Below the pieces are notes generated by a model. The model was not told the DNA's origin, searched no databases, and was given only the letters and a program-made list of their open reading frames with translations. Positions 42,681-55,980 of a stretch of 64,000 nt of DNA are shown one piece after another; position 1 is the first letter of the stretch, and every line of letters starts with the position of its first letter. Location of the stretch: contig JAUCBJ010006261.1 of NCBI GenBank assembly GCA_032718475.1, positions 1 through 64,000 of the forward strand, given 5' to 3'. Origin of the DNA: Nemertoderma westbladi. Its lineage: Eukaryota > Xenacoelomorpha > Nemertodermatida > Nemertodermatidae. The position numbers and the translations under genes are program-made.

Positions 42681-45598
42681 TTTGCATTTTGGGGCAATTT
42701 ATTTTCATTTGGTACAGATTAGTAAGCCAATGAGGTGCGTACAACGTATCGAACGATGAGTTGGGCCAATCATAGGGCATAGAACATCTTATTGCTCCAA
42801 TGTGAGGCCATGGAATACTCTCGAAGGTTCTAGTGGATTCTATGTCCCAGATTTAGTATATAAAGGGCTGGTTTGCCTTCGGTTATCACTTACACAATTG
42901 CACTTATCCTGCTTGTATCTCACACTCTCTCTTGCACTAATCATTTCGTTATACTTTGTTGGTTTCTTGTTGAAACTATTTGTAAAACTGTTTGATAATT
43001 CTTTGCTAAACTGTAAATACACTGCAAACTCCTGAACATGTTTTTCTTTGGTCCAACTTTGGGACAGCCAAACATCGGGAAGATGGCAGCCTAGACCGTT
43101 AGGCCGTCAGCAATGCAGGGAAAAGATGTCCACAACACGCTAGCGCCCACATTAGATTAGACCGCGCACCCCCTTCGCCCTTCGAAATACTCCAATTGCC
43201 ATGCAGCGCCCGCTTTATGAGGAAGGTAAGACTTTGTTTGATGCCCTTGCCCGCCGTAAGACCTATAGATCAGGGTAAGCGTGACGCTGTCCTGGACGCC
43301 GCAAAATTTAGGATCAAATAATTATATTTAGGCAGAACCCCTTTGTCAGTCCTGCAAATCCCTGGGTTACCTGAATGTCTCATAGGTAGGCAGGCAGTTC
43401 GAGCTATTGCCGTTCGTCAGTGCGCAAGTACATATTAGTTACGGACAGCATACGTTCCATAATTTAGTGATTTGTTAGCACTGACTGTTTGGTACCGGTT
43501 CGCTTTGTAGAACATACATTAGTACCCCCCCCCCCCCCCTGCCTGAAGTTAGTTATTTGATCAGGCAAGGAGTATTTCTGCTACCGGCACACCGCTTGGC
43601 CTAGGGAGGTTTTATTAATATCCACCGCGCCTTGCCACGTACTGATAGGTATTTGCTGCTAACTACCGCAGCAACAAAGTTCTAGAATCAAATTTGTATA
43701 CCAGATCAGCTAACGTACGGTAGCAATTAACCCCTATTTCTTCTCTTACAACCAGAATCTGGTATTAGTGCCGATCACGGGTGTAGTTACTAACACCGTG
43801 GTTGCCCAGTGAGTTGTGGATAGGAAGGAGAGAGCTTTGATGTCATTTGTAAGTATAAAGTTCTACAAAACGCGACGGTATCGTTTCGGTCAGAAAATTA
43901 CTAAAACCTAGTAAATGATATACACCAAAAAATTGTTTTATTGTAACACACCCACACACACATGCCCTAAAACATATTTACCCTTAGAGTTCTACTAGTT
44001 ATAGCACACTTTATATTACTTTTAGGCAGAATTTATCTGTATTTGTAAATTAGGATCTGATATTTAGTTACGGCAAAGGGAGTATTTCATTTTCGTTATT
44101 AAACTGTTGTTTTCTGCTCAGCATTATTGTTACATTAGGCACGACCTTTTTTAGACTGATTCAGACAGGGAGATCAGTATTGTAACGCTAGGGCTGTAAC
44201 CCACCTAGCTCGTATATAAACCATATAAATCACACCGCGGCAAGTTACGGTATTTAGGACTGTCAGCGATAGTTAGGATTCGCTGCGCGGGGATTGTTTT
44301 CCCGTGAGTTTGGTCTGTTACTGTAACTGTACATCTGCCACACCGGTTAGGGGACAGGTTTCCTTTTGTCTAGTTCGTAGGCATTAGACCCGCTCACGTA
44401 CATAGAATAGACATCAGGCTCTGCTCCTCGCCAGTAGTAGTTTGTGTATTGTATCTGTTTGTTTAGATATCCTGGGCTGGGATTTGTTGTCAGATACTGT
44501 ACGAGCCCGTTTCATTACTAGAGTCTCATAGTAAGATACATCGTTACTAGGATCTGGTAAGCGGTATACTACTGGACTTTACGGTTAGAGATATTCTATA
44601 GCTTCATATTAGTAGACTTGTCGGCCGTAGGATAGCCCCTACCATAGAGGACTTTACAGTGAGACATATATTTATTATTTAGTTTGCAAGTTGCGATTTG
44701 CAAATGGTAGATAAATATATAGTTTAGCTATTGAAAGTAGGAGATATTTAAAATTTAAGGTTAGTAAATTTAGTAATTTGTAGAACGTCCCCTGCTTCAG
44801 TAGGCTTTTAGGGTAGCTAGTAGTTTCGTATTTAATATTTGACTAGCTAATAGTTAGTTTGTAGCAATTTGTTTTACGCCGTGTGTGTGCGGTGTTACTT
44901 TCGGTACTTGAAAAGGTACATAGGGTTTAAAGACCAAGTTGTATCGGTACCTAGGAAGATTTTTCGTAGAGTAGAAGTAAAACTCTCACCTTCGACTTTT
45001 CAGGACTCAAGGACTCATTTCTGGACCGCTTCGAGGATTAGACCGCTTTTTGCAAAGTTTGGGAGACAAAAAATTCGTCCGCGCCGCCGAAAAACGGAAC
45101 GACCCACGTCCGGTTTGTATTTGGGAATTTGTACGACTGGAAGATCAAAGGAGCGTAAGTTTTACGACTCATGTCGTTCAAACTTAGAAAGCACAATAGT
45201 ACTCAAAATTTGTGGGTTTCACTGTCTAATTAGTAGTGTTGTTGGTACTTATTTTCCCGTTAGACGTTACTGTTTTGCCTATTATTTGTACTTGTTGATC
45301 TACATTTTGGTAACGTATACCATTATCTCACGTATTCGTACAAATTTAGCCGGTAGGCTAGATTATTACTTATTTTATTATATACTTTGTTTAGTTTTAT
45401 TTGTACCGGTTAGGGTATATATATGATATATATATATCAAGGTAAGTTTGACATTTTGACATTTCGACATTATGACTTTGTTGATTTATTTTTACCGGTT
45501 AGGGTATATGTGCTATATATATACCAAGGTAAGTTTGACATTTCAACATTCAGACACTTTGACATTTTATTACCCGTACTTGACGTATATAATAAGAC
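42681..45598. other. Leader or LTR region of the BEL/Pao element, no gene seen
   Basis: About 2.9 kb without a convincing gene. It contains a C run at 43525-43539 and a near-duplicate of TTACCGGTTAGGGTATAT...AAGGTAAGTTTGACATTTTGA (45400-45460 and 45490-45550) just before the first BEL frame. Matching LTRs could not be found on the other side. Confidence 0.35.
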
Positions 45599-47875
45599 AT
45601 GAGTGACACACCCCATTCGACTCGATACCCCCCTACCGACTATGACTCGTGCGACCCGGACAGATCGACAGTAGACGAACCGAGAAGGAGAACCCGAGAT
45701 TCTACCGATGTCACACCGCATGCGTCGCCGGTACCCCAAACGGAAATACCGGAAGCCGCAACGCGTGGCGACGGCAGAATCGAAGATTTCCTTACCGTCC
45801 CGCAGACTAGATCGCGGGAACCGGACATGGTAAGTTCGACTGGAAGCCAGGAGAACGTCATTAGAAGTATAGGAGGACACATGGCCCAGATTACTCGAAA
45901 CCTCGGAGAAGGTTTTCGCATTTTACGCGAGTTGACCGCCCCGATGTCGAGATACGAGTTCTACACCTTACAGGTAAGGATAGAAAGTAGGGTACATGCC
46001 TCCGTAGATAAACTTAAAGGTTTACACGAACTTGCAGAGTTGCGTGGCGACAACTTTACTCAGGTAAAGATAATAGATAAGTTGGTAAGTGCGAGAGAAA
46101 GCCTTATCCAGTTTAAGTCAGTAATAAGATTGGCTCAACAGGAGCAGTTTGACCAACTGCTAGGTGAGTCAGTTTCGGATGTGTTGTTACAACCCGAAGA
46201 GGAAGAAGAACTATACTGCCTGGACAGGAGGTTAGGGACGCTCACCAATTTTCTTCGTAGAAACGGCGTACCGATCGAAGAACCGGAAGTCGAACCGCGA
46301 GGGACGACGGAAGTTCTCACTACGGAAGGCTCGCGAGCCTACCAGCATCCACCACTGGATAGATCGTTCGTTAGTATGCGGAGCGACGTTGGCAACGTTA
46401 GTAGGACAGCGTCTGTAATTACTCGACAACAACAGGAGGTCGCACGCCGACAACAAGTCGTCGAGGAAGAAGGGCAACGGCAGATGGCACAGATCGCCAT
46501 CGAGGGAGAGAAACAATATAGAGAGGACAAGGCGAGAATTGCGCAACTCAAGGCGCAAGCCGAATTCAAAGCCTCGGAAATGCTACGATTGGAGGAAGAC
46601 TTAGCGCAACGGGCAGCAGCCGACGAGTTAGCGCGACGGGCAGAAGCCGACGAGTTAGCACGACGGGCAGCAGCCGACGAGTTAGCACGGCAGAAAGAGG
46701 CATCTGACGCACGTGCTCAGTTGGAGGCACGGCTGATGAAGTCACGATTAGCCATTCAGGAAGCAGAGTTAGCGGCACAACAACAAGTAGCAGATCGACG
46801 CGAAAGGGAGATGCAACTACAGTTCGAATTTAATCGTAGATCGTGCGAGGCAGCGAACGCGCAAGCGGACCTTGAACTCGACGCGAGAGATAGATCTATA
46901 AGGTCTCGAGCTGGACATGACTTGTCTGCCCTGGATTGCATGGAGGCTCGATATCGCGGAATTCAGAAGCGAATCGAGGAAGGAAGTGTGGGAGCGATAG
47001 ATCGAGGAGAGGAGTTCGTCGAGGATTACTGTAAACGTTTTCCACAAGTTATTCCTATGCTCAAACCCACGACTCCGATAAAACCGGTCTTTGTTACGAA
47101 ACCTAAGGAAATAACGCCTGTGCGCTCGACGCAAGGCAACAGGTTTGTTGTGACGGAAATACCGCAACCTAGGGCAACTTCATCGCCGATTTTAGCAGGT
47201 AATGTATCCAGTCCACCTACAGTAAGTCGTAGTCTACTTGTAGGAAGGGAGGAACCTGCGTTTATGTCAATTAAAAAGGTAAGTGAGCAGTTAGCAGTTA
47301 AACCTGTTACGTGCTGTGCGAACCCAGTTATTTATAGACCGACTACGAAACCCGACTACTTTACTAAACCATTGACACAATGTTCGACGCGACCTACGAC
47401 TTCGTGGAAGGCTTGCGAGCCTACCGAACAACGGAGGAGGATGGATGTGGGTAGTACCCACAGGATCGAACAACACTTAACGAGACCTACGACTTTGTGG
47501 AAGGCTTGCGAGCCTACTGAACGACGGAGAGCCGTAGATCCCAGACCTCGACAAACTCGACCAGGAATAATACGCCAGACGCGAACCCGCCAACCACCTT
47601 ATCCGGATGATAGCGACTCATCTAGTGACTCGGAGTCGACGGAACAGGAAATATTCCATACTGGAGCGGCAGCGGCAGAGGATTACAAATGGGAGGAACG
47701 ATTGACGAATCCATATATCGATAATCCTGCACGAGAAACACCCCAACAGAAACCCACGTTGCAACCAGCGGAAGCGATCAGCACCAACAGACTCGCCGAA
47801 ATAATGCGACCTGTAACGGACCGACTAGCTCAGATAGAAGAGCGACTCGAAATGCAACCGTTGGATCGATCATGA
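45599..47875 (+). CDS. BEL/Pao upstream ORF (gag-like, coiled coil)
   Basis: The protein is 758 residues, starting MSDTPHSTRYPPTDYDSC. The N-terminal third is disordered and charged. The middle (about residues 290-460) is a long Ala/Glu/Arg/Gln-rich coiled coil with three near-perfect copies of an AADELARRA-like unit. The C-terminal part is Pro/Arg-rich. It contains three copies of the dispersed 20-bp palindrome, read as EGSRAYQ (46324) and WKACEPT (47406, 47499). It has no recognised enzymatic domain. Position before the DUF1759-like gag region suggests an extra structural protein. A partial copy recurs at 55981-56335. Confidence 0.55.
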   Translation: MSDTPHSTRYPPTDYDSCDPDRSTVDEPRRRTRDSTDVTPHASPVPQTEIPEAATRGDGRIEDFLTVPQTRSREPDMVSSTGSQENVIRSIGGHMAQITRNLGEGFRILRELTAPMSRYEFYTLQVRIESRVHASVDKLKGLHELAELRGDNFTQVKIIDKLVSARESLIQFKSVIRLAQQEQFDQLLGESVSDVLLQPEEEEELYCLDRRLGTLTNFLRRNGVPIEEPEVEPRGTTEVLTTEGSRAYQHPPLDRSFVSMRSDVGNVSRTASVITRQQQEVARRQQVVEEEGQRQMAQIAIEGEKQYREDKARIAQLKAQAEFKASEMLRLEEDLAQRAAADELARRAEADELARRAAADELARQKEASDARAQLEARLMKSRLAIQEAELAAQQQVADRREREMQLQFEFNRRSCEAANAQADLELDARDRSIRSRAGHDLSALDCMEARYRGIQKRIEEGSVGAIDRGEEFVEDYCKRFPQVIPMLKPTTPIKPVFVTKPKEITPVRSTQGNRFVVTEIPQPRATSSPILAGNVSSPPTVSRSLLVGREEPAFMSIKKVSEQLAVKPVTCCANPVIYRPTTKPDYFTKPLTQCSTRPTTSWKACEPTEQRRRMDVGSTHRIEQHLTRPTTLWKACEPTERRRAVDPRPRQTRPGIIRQTRTRQPPYPDDSDSSSDSESTEQEIFHTGAAAAEDYKWEERLTNPYIDNPARETPQQKPTLQPAEAISTNRLAEIMRPVTDRLAQIEERLEMQPLDRS

Positions 47876-48057
47876 ACCAGCATGGAGTTGGAACAACCTA
47901 GACAACATCGACCACCAAGGAGAGAACAGGAGACTAGACAGACTCCGACCCATCGAGAAGAAGAATTAATTTTAATATTTCCGTTAATATTTCCTACCGA
48001 CGAACAACGCGCGGAAGGGAGCGACTGGACGACACCACCGAACAGGGACGCGGACAG

Positions 48058-51000
48058 TTGGATTTAGTTAGCGAGATTGCGAAATTCGCAGCTAGACACG
48101 GATTACTGGCACAGCAACCGCCGAAGTTCTCTGGCAACGTAAAACACTGGCGCACACTGGTAGACTACGTAGAGTCCCAGATCGCTAAGTGTGCTTTCAC
48201 CTCGACGGAGAAGTTTAATTACTTGCTCCAAGTCCTGTCTGGTGAGCCAAAATGATTAGCGGAAACCTTTATCGGTGTTCCAGATGCCTTTGAGTTGGCG
48301 TACAACCGTTTATATTCGATTTACGGAGGTAACGTCGCCATGGCTAAATCCATTATTGAAGACCTCTGCAGAGGAGGTAGCATTTCAAAACCGATCGACC
48401 TTTAACGACTCGCGGACGAAATCAAGAACGCAATAGGGACTTTACGGTCCATTGGACAACTCGAATACGCTAACGCACCGACGGTTCTCATCAGGATAAT
48501 CTGTCGACTTCATCATCGACTACGACGAGAATGGTGACGCATCGAGTACCAGCGTGAAGAAGCCGGCAGGCTTTTAAAACTCACCGACATCTACCAACTG
48601 ATTTCATGGGAGGCCGTGATCGAGACTCGATCAAATTACACCGATCACCATATCGCGGCAGAAAGGATAGCTATTTCTGCGCCGACTCGGACTAAACCAT
48701 TTCCGACGAACGCGAAAGCAGTCACCTACGCCACCCCTACTGAGACTTCTAAAGTTCTGACGCCTATCGGCACCACGCAGCCACGACAACAGTTGCCGGC
48801 GGACTTTGTGGGATGCTCGTACTGCGAGCGGAACGGCAGAAACTACAGCGGACATAATCTTCGTGGATGTCGCGCTTTTAAAGAGTTAGGATTCGAAGAA
48901 AGGAGACTCCAAATTCGATCGTTAGATTCCTGCTGGAGATGTATGAAGCCAGGACACGTCCGGAAGGATTGCCCGAGCGACGATACATGCCCTCAGTGTG
49001 GACGTAACCATGACGCGTTGCTTCACACAACTAGTCATACTCCGACCAAACGCTTTCGACGAGAGCATCCAGATAAAGCGGCTAGATGCAACGCGCTTTA
49101 TAAGGAGCGTGCGCCGCGCGAGATCCGTACGTTTATTACAGACTGTATGGATCAGTCAGGATCATCGGACGAGGACGAGGAGGAAGACGACACTTTCTAT
49201 GTGCATGCGGGTGAGGAACAGCCATCGGTAACACTCCTCACACAGAACCAATTGAAAGGGTTTAGCGTGATTCCTATAAAGATTACCGGAACCCGAGGGA
49301 GCAAGCGTATATACGCCATCTTAGACTCTGCGTCATCGCATAGCTATGTCGATGAACAAGTAGCCGACGTGGTTATGGACATGAGTCAAGGTAAGACTGC
49401 CCAGTATACTATAAGCAGCATGCATGGTAAGAGAGCGATCCCTGTGACAAGAGTAAAACTAACTTTAGACACTCTTCTTTCCAAAGCGGAACACAGCAAG
49501 GAGGAGCGCTCATTACTTCCGGTAAGAAATTTGACCTTTGCAGCTACAAAGGACTTTAGTAACTTGCTCGGCCCTGTGCCAGAGCAATCACCGGAAGATC
49601 GTAAATATTTCCGACACCTTGGAATACCGGAATGTCCTGTTAATTATCGCTCAATCGTGATGTTAATTGGGACAGACCAGTTTAACTTACATCAGGTATG
49701 GGAGACACGCCCATCTGTTATTACAGCGGGCAACCCCTACGCATGTAGAACTCCCATAGGTTGGTATACTGGAGCTCCAATACGTTCACTAGAGGTAAGT
49801 GACCAGGAGGACGACGTTTTGAGTACGTGTAGTTTATTGACTAACACTATAGATAATTCTCCTTCACACTCCTGTGGTCCAATTGTACAGACTGCACTAC
49901 GACAGACTTGCGTCGCTAACGTAGATGCCACCGATACTGACGTAACTGATCTGGACACAACCACATGGACCTTTGACTTACAACTATTTGCAGCAAACCA
50001 GTTTGTATTGACTACTGAAGACCAAAGGGTTGTTGCTGTGGATGACTCGATGAACGAGGATTTTGGAAGGCTTGCGAGCCTACCGAAAAATCTGAAGGTC
50101 ATTGACCCCACCCACCAAGCTTCGACACCGGTCGTTGATCTTGGAAGGCTTGCGAGCCTACCGACAGATCAAGAAGTTGTCAAACCGCCGCACGACGATT
50201 CGACTCCGACTAGTGACACCGGAAGGCTTGCGAGCCTACCAGACACATTGACACTAGCCACCGCAGCGGATGAAGACGTGGACGAGGACCATGGCGCAGT
50301 GCAAGCAGCGCTTGACCGACTGCTGACTGAACGAACCATTCAATGGTTGGAACAGGACTCAGCAGAACCCAGTAGTTACGAGACCGCTATGTCAGAACAG
50401 GAAAAACGGTCATTAAATATTATGAAAGATACCATTCGCCAGACCGCGAATGGCCACTATGAGGTTGGCATGTTGTGGCGCAATGGACAACCTAAGCTCG
50501 TTAACAATTACCCGCTTGCTTTGAGGCGACTCAAATCAATAAGTCAGCGATTGTTGCGAGACGAGACGGCCCATATGCAATACAATGCGCAGCTTCAGAC
50601 GTATCTCCAAAAGGGATACGCCATTAGGATTTTAAATCCCGAGGTAACCACAGATCAGACATATTACCTGCCACATCATTTTGTTCGACACCCGGACAAA
50701 CCTGGCAAGGTGCGTGTAGTCAACGACTGCGCCGCGCTTTACCAAGGGATGTCTATGAACAGCGGATTGATGGACGGACCGAATATGAATAATTACCTCA
50801 TGGGAGTCCTAATGCGTTTTAGAAAACGCAAAGTGGCTTTCACCTGTGACGTAGAGGCCATGTTTCACCAGGTTAAGGCTTTGGAGTGGGACAGGGACAG
50901 CTTGAGGTTTCTTTGGTATCCGTACGGAAATTTAGAACTTCCGCCAGAAACTTACCAAATGCAGGTAAGAGTCTTCGGAGCCAGGGACAGCCCCAACTGC

Positions 51001-51648
51001 ACCACGTACGCCTTAAAGCAGACAGCATTGGACAGACGAGACCAATTTGACCCAGAAGTAGTTCGGACAGTGGAACGAGATTTCTACGTGGATGACGGCC
51101 TCAAGAGTTGTGACACTTTGGAGTGCGCTACAACCGTAGCACACCAACTCCAGGATTGTCTCGCTGAGGGCGGATTTCACCTGACGAAATTCGTTTCCAA
51201 CGAACCTGAACTGGTGAACTCATTTGACTCGACGGATCGTAGTAGAGGTGACTTGGACTTAGACCTAGAACCTCTACCGACGACCAAAGTATTAGGACTT
51301 AGTTGGGACCCTAACACCGACAATTTTAGGGTACGTGTAAGGTCCAACGACCAGACTAGACCTCTCACTAAGAGGACTTGCTTATCGACCATGAGTCGAT
51401 TGTATGACCCATTGTGTTTCATTAGTCCAGTGATCTTACATGCTAGGATCATACTCCGCAGCATTTGGCAAGCCGGACTGGAATGGGACGATCCCATCCC
51501 AGAAAAGTTAGCTGAGCAATGGAGGGACTGGGAAGCCCAACTGACGTTCCTATAAGACTATACCATACCAAGGGTATACTTTCCTTTGCAGACCACCTTT
51601 CCTGCCGATTTAGAGCTTCACAGCTTTAGTGACAGGGTATTGCCTGAT
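48058..51648 (+). pseudogene. BEL/Pao gag-pol: DUF1759-like gag, zinc knuckles, protease, RT
   Basis: One frame runs from about 48000 to 51648, interrupted by stops at 48253-48255 (TGA), about 48402 (TAA) and about 48537 (TGA), then a TAA at 51553-51555. Domains in order are PPKFSGNVKHWRTLVDYVES (Pao gag), a CWRCMKPGHVRKDCP knuckle plus CPQCGRNHDALLH, and an aspartic protease with DSASSHSYVDE. The RT that follows has GKVRVVNDCAA, FTCDVEAMFHQV and the catalytic FYVDDGL. Each stop is one C-to-T change from CGA or CAA, which suggests decay of a once-open frame. Three palindrome copies (50065, 50143, 50221) add GRLASLP between protease and RT. A non-LTR insertion cuts it after HSFSD. Confidence 0.88.
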
Positions 51649-53275
51649 AACTTTATAGAAGTAAAAGTGTCTGAGTCTGTACTCCCAGATATTCCCACTG
51701 GCGATATCTCCTTTGCAGAAGTGAAGGCTGCTGCAAAGAGCATTAAGACCAATCGTGCCAGTGGAGTAGATGGTGTTCCCCCTGAGGTCTTTAAAATACC
51801 TGAGTGTTTAAAGCTCATCTATCCCATCATAGTAGACATGTACCGTACAACAAGAGTCCCACAAGAAATGAAAACAAATAAGTTGGTGCCAGTTCCCAAG
51901 AAGGGCAACCTAACACTCTATGGTTCTTTTCGGGGAATCTCATTGATCTCGATTGCTGCAAAACTATACAATAGAATTCTATTAAATCGCATCAGGGATC
52001 CCATTGAGAGACTGCTACGTGGAAATCAGAATGGGTTCCGTAAAGGTCGTGGGACCCTGGAGCCCATTTTGGCACTTGGAAGGATAATTGAAGAGTTATC
52101 AAAAAAGAAAGACAGGCATCTATCCGGCTGTTATCTTTGTTGACTTCTTCAAGGCCTTTGATTCAGTCTCTCGCTCACGTATGTTCAGCATACTTTCATT
52201 ATATGGGATTCCTGATGAAATTATTGCAGCAATCAGATCAGTATACGATGGTTCGACAACATTTGTGTCTACAGTTGACGGTGACACAGAACCATTTGAA
52301 GTGTTATGGGGCGTCCTCCAAGGAGACACACTTGCACCATTCTTGTTCATTATTGTGGTTGACTATGTTCTACGCATGTCCTTAGATCATCATAATGATG
52401 ATGGGGTGATGATAACTCCACCTACTGGCTCCAGAAGTCGAGGAAATCCTGCCAAGTACCTAACTGATCTAGACTTTGCTGATGACTTAGGAGTACTCTC
52501 AGAATCATTAGAGGGAGCCCAGCGGCTCCTCAGCTCATTAGAACATGCTGCTTCTAGTGTTGGTCTTTTTATTAACTCCAGAAAGACCAAAATTCTGACA
52601 GTTAACTTTGAAAGTCCTCAGCAAGTCTCTGATCGGATGAGCATAAGCTCAAAGGATGGTATGCTTGAGCATGTGGACGACTTCTGTTACCTGGGATCAT
52701 GGATCCGGAAGTCAGGTGAGGACCTTCGAATACGTAAGGGAAAGGCATGGGCAGCCTTGAATAGGCTTTCCAGGATTTGGAAGTCACCTAGAATTAATCG
52801 GAAACTTAAGGTTCGATTATTTAGAGCAGCAGTAGTTCCAGTACTCCTCTACGGGAGTCCATGCTGGGCTCTAACTGCTGAGGACACCAAATCTCTGGAT
52901 GGCACATTCACAAGAATGCTACGCCGGGTACATTGTGTCAAGTACAATGCACACATCTCCAACCAGACACTATATAACATTGGAGGTGTCTCATTGGTTC
53001 CCCCAAGCTTGACACTAGAACAAAGTCGCCTCCGCTTTGCAGGACATTGCTTTCGCCGTGAGGACCAGCCAGTGCATAATCTTGTACTTTGGCAGCCTCA
53101 TGGAGTGAATAAGCATGGTGGACAGCCCATGACTTTCTTGAGAGGCATCTTAAAGGACACTGGCCTTAAAGATGCGGATGATCTAGCAAATGTCATGGGT
53201 GATAGGGAGTTGTGGCGGTGCAATTTTGTTGACAAGCCGGCACAGCATTCTTAAAAATGCAGCTGCAATGCAGCA
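51649..53275 (+). mobile_element. 5'-truncated non-LTR retrotransposon inside BEL pol
   Basis: Two frames (to 52143, and 52088-53254, one shift near 52110) form an RT: SGVDGVPPEVFK, then LTLYGSFRGISLIS, FVDFFKAFDSVS, QGDTLAPFLFI, DLDFADDLGVLS and a C-terminal RMLRRVHCVKYN domain. The endonuclease domain is missing (5' truncation). It sits between BEL codons for HSFSD and DASKDGLG, which are contiguous in an intact Pao RNase H. A small piece of the same family lies at 20352-20440. Clade not assigned. Confidence 0.85.
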
Positions 53276-54671
53276 TTCCGATCCTAGTAGTAGATGCTAG
53301 CAAGGATGGATTGGGGGTTACCTTATACCTTAGACGACAAGTGACATCGGACAGCTACGAAGTGTCTCTCGTTACTTCAAAGGCTAGAACAATGCCATTG
53401 AAGTATATGACTGTACCTCGTGGAGAGCTGCAAGCCGGGACGATATCCACCGATATTGTCAGTCTAGTTCAATGCGAGCTGGAGGCTAACTTGAAGGTCA
53501 CATATTTGACGGATGCGACGTTGGTACTTTGGTACATAAACAACGAAGCATTTGAGTTCAAGACTTTCATAGCCAACAGACGGGCTGAAATATTAGACCG
53601 GTCGCTCAAACAAGATTGGCATCAATGTCCAGGGAAGCTGAACCCAGCTGACATTGCGTCACGGGGGATGCAACCGCTTGACTTTTGTAAACCGGACAAT
53701 AAATCCTTTTGGTTTAGAGGACCCGATTTCCTACAGCGACCATCAGACGAATGGCCACCGTTATTCGACGCGACAACCAATACCATACCAGAGGGTGCCG
53801 AGATAAAAATCGACAAGGTTGTCAAATCCAAAGCGAAAGCCAACGCCAAGATCAAGGCCAAGGACGGACGAAATCTGATGACCTGGACGCTAGACCTGAC
53901 ATTACGCCAGACGTCTCTCCAGAATCTCGACCAGACGCTTGTACGAATCTTTCACCGGATGTTCCGTGGGAGATTTCACCAGACGTTTCGCCAGATTGTT
54001 CACCAGATTACTCGCCAGATTATTCACCAGAAGCGACACCAGATTGTTCTCCGGATTGCTCGCCAGAATGTTTTATGGAACTCTCGACAGATTGTCTACA
54101 GGACGTCTCACCAGACTTTCCACCAGACATCTCGACAGACTGTCCACCAGACTTTAGACCAGACTTTCTGACAGAAGTTACGCCAGACTTTCTCTGGGAC
54201 CGACGACAGGACATTTCGCCGGATGTTCCGCACTATGTCTCACCAGACGTCTCACCAGACTGTTCACCGGACGCTTCACCAGACTGTCTACTAGACACTC
54301 CACTAGAAGACCCATTGGAGCAGACAATTAGAGACTTACAAAATTTGACTTCTTTGGAAGACAGAGGTGTGGCCACAGCTATCACACTCTGCTCAAAGAA
54401 AATACTTGACTTACCACCTACAGGTAAACGTGTAACTAAGGTTAAGAAGCTTACAGGCTCACAGGAACACACTAACACTGTAGAGTTGAAACCGTTACTG
54501 CCAGTCGACTCATTAGGAGCGGACGGTAAAGGTAAGACCATGGAGATTGACATACTTGGGGACTCAAACAAACCTACCGGCAGGCCCGTGGGCCTACCAA
54601 GTCCAGACAAGTATACACACTACGATATACCTTACCTGATGACGTCACTAACACTTACGTTGACCGGATAG
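53276..54671 (+). pseudogene. BEL/Pao RNase H and degenerate linker
   Basis: The pol frame resumes at DASKDGLGVTLYLRR, continues through VPRGELQAG and SDEWPPL, and has the Pao RNase H-like residues (D of DASKDG, E of GELQAG, D of LTDATLV). From about 53880 it becomes a repeat-rich linker. One frame reads His/Gln/Thr repeats, and the overlapping frame (to 54671) reads SPDCSPDYSPD-type repeats before returning to ordinary sequence. A frame change within the repeat is needed to reach the integrase. Confidence 0.75.
53880..54300. repeat. CACCAGAYTGTTCGCCAGATT-type minisatellite in pol linker
   Basis: Degenerate 12-bp-periodic repeats built on YSGCCAGAY. Two sense frames stay open through the whole array. 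Confidence 0.8.
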
Positions 54672-55980
54672 TAAACCTAACTAGATCATGGACTGACGCG
54701 TGCCGCAAGTTAGCATGGCTCAAACGTTTGAGACAATATGCCAGAGGCAAACGCGACTTTCCTAGAAGACTTACCTTAAAGGAAGTTGTTCATTGTGAAG
54801 TTGATATCATTCGCCATTATCAATTGCGATATTTCGCACGAGAATTCACAGCGATCAACCAAGGTAAACAGATCAAGTCTTCACCGATTTTCAGTTGGAG
54901 TCCGATTATTTATCGGGGCTTACTTTGTCACAAGTCCAGACTCCAAAACATCGACTTTGCACTTGACTTCAGGTATCCTATCATCATACCGCAACACCAT
55001 GAATTACAGCGCGCTATGATACTGGATGCACATGTACAACTCAAACACGTGGGTAGATATCACTGTTTATCACTCTTACGATCGAGGTTTGCACTGATTA
55101 GGCCTAGCAAGGCACTGAGTTCGGTAACACGGAACTGTATGATTTGTAAGAAGGTGCACGCGAGAATAGGACACCACGAAATGAGTGAACTACCACTAGC
55201 TACATTACAGGCGTTTAGACCCCCTTTCACTGAGACAGGGATAGACTGTTTTGGACCCATAATCGCAAAACGCGGAAGGGTACAGGTAAAACGTTGGGGA
55301 TTGATCTTCACTTGCATGGCCAGCAGAGCTGTCCATATTGAGCGTGTGACAGATTTAACCACCAATGCCTTTATCCTAGCCTTACGGCGATTTATCGCTA
55401 GACGTGGATTGGTCAAATCCATTTACTGCGACCAAGGGACAAACTTTGTGGGTGCACGGAACGAAATAACCAGAGCTTTGAGAAAGTTGGACCAAAACCA
55501 GATTTCCGAGGAACTACGTCCTCACCGAATTGTTTGGAATTTTAATACTCCAGACAGTCCGTGGAGAGGCGGCGTTTGGGAAAGGCTGATTGGCTCAATC
55601 AAGACAGCTATGGCTAAAGTAATACCGACGCAACACATACTGACAGATGACCAACTGACAACGTTGTTAATAGAAATCGAAGCGATTTTGAACACACGAC
55701 CGATCGCTTTGATCCCAGACAATAACGACGCACAGTTTGCCTTGACACCAGCGCACCTGCTTATGCAGGCGCCGACGACATTGTTGCCCATTTCGGTACT
55801 GTACCCGTTAATAGCGACGGATACGGCAACAAGGCCTCGAAAATCACTCAATTGCTTGCAAATAAATTCTGGGAAATATGGCAGAAATACTATTTGCCCT
55901 CTATTTCGACCAGAACCTCTTGGTATCTAAATACCCGATGTTTGAGACGCGGTGACCATATTTTATTGGCTGAAGCCTAG
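54640..55980 (+). pseudogene. BEL/Pao integrase, copy 1 (C-terminus lost)
   Basis: The frame holds the HHCC zinc domain (LDAHVQLKHVGRYH...CMICKK) and the DDE core: Asp in TGIDCFGPI, Asp in YCDQGTNFVG and Glu in WERLIGSIK. It ends LRRGDHILLAEA just before an abrupt junction at 55980 with gag-derived sequence. The missing C-terminal piece is present in copy 2. Frame shifts lie near 54640 and 55800. Confidence 0.85.

Noticed and set aside
44869-45426. 185-codon frame upstream of the BEL ORF
   Set aside because: No ATG start, no domain, and it lies in the probable leader of the BEL element.
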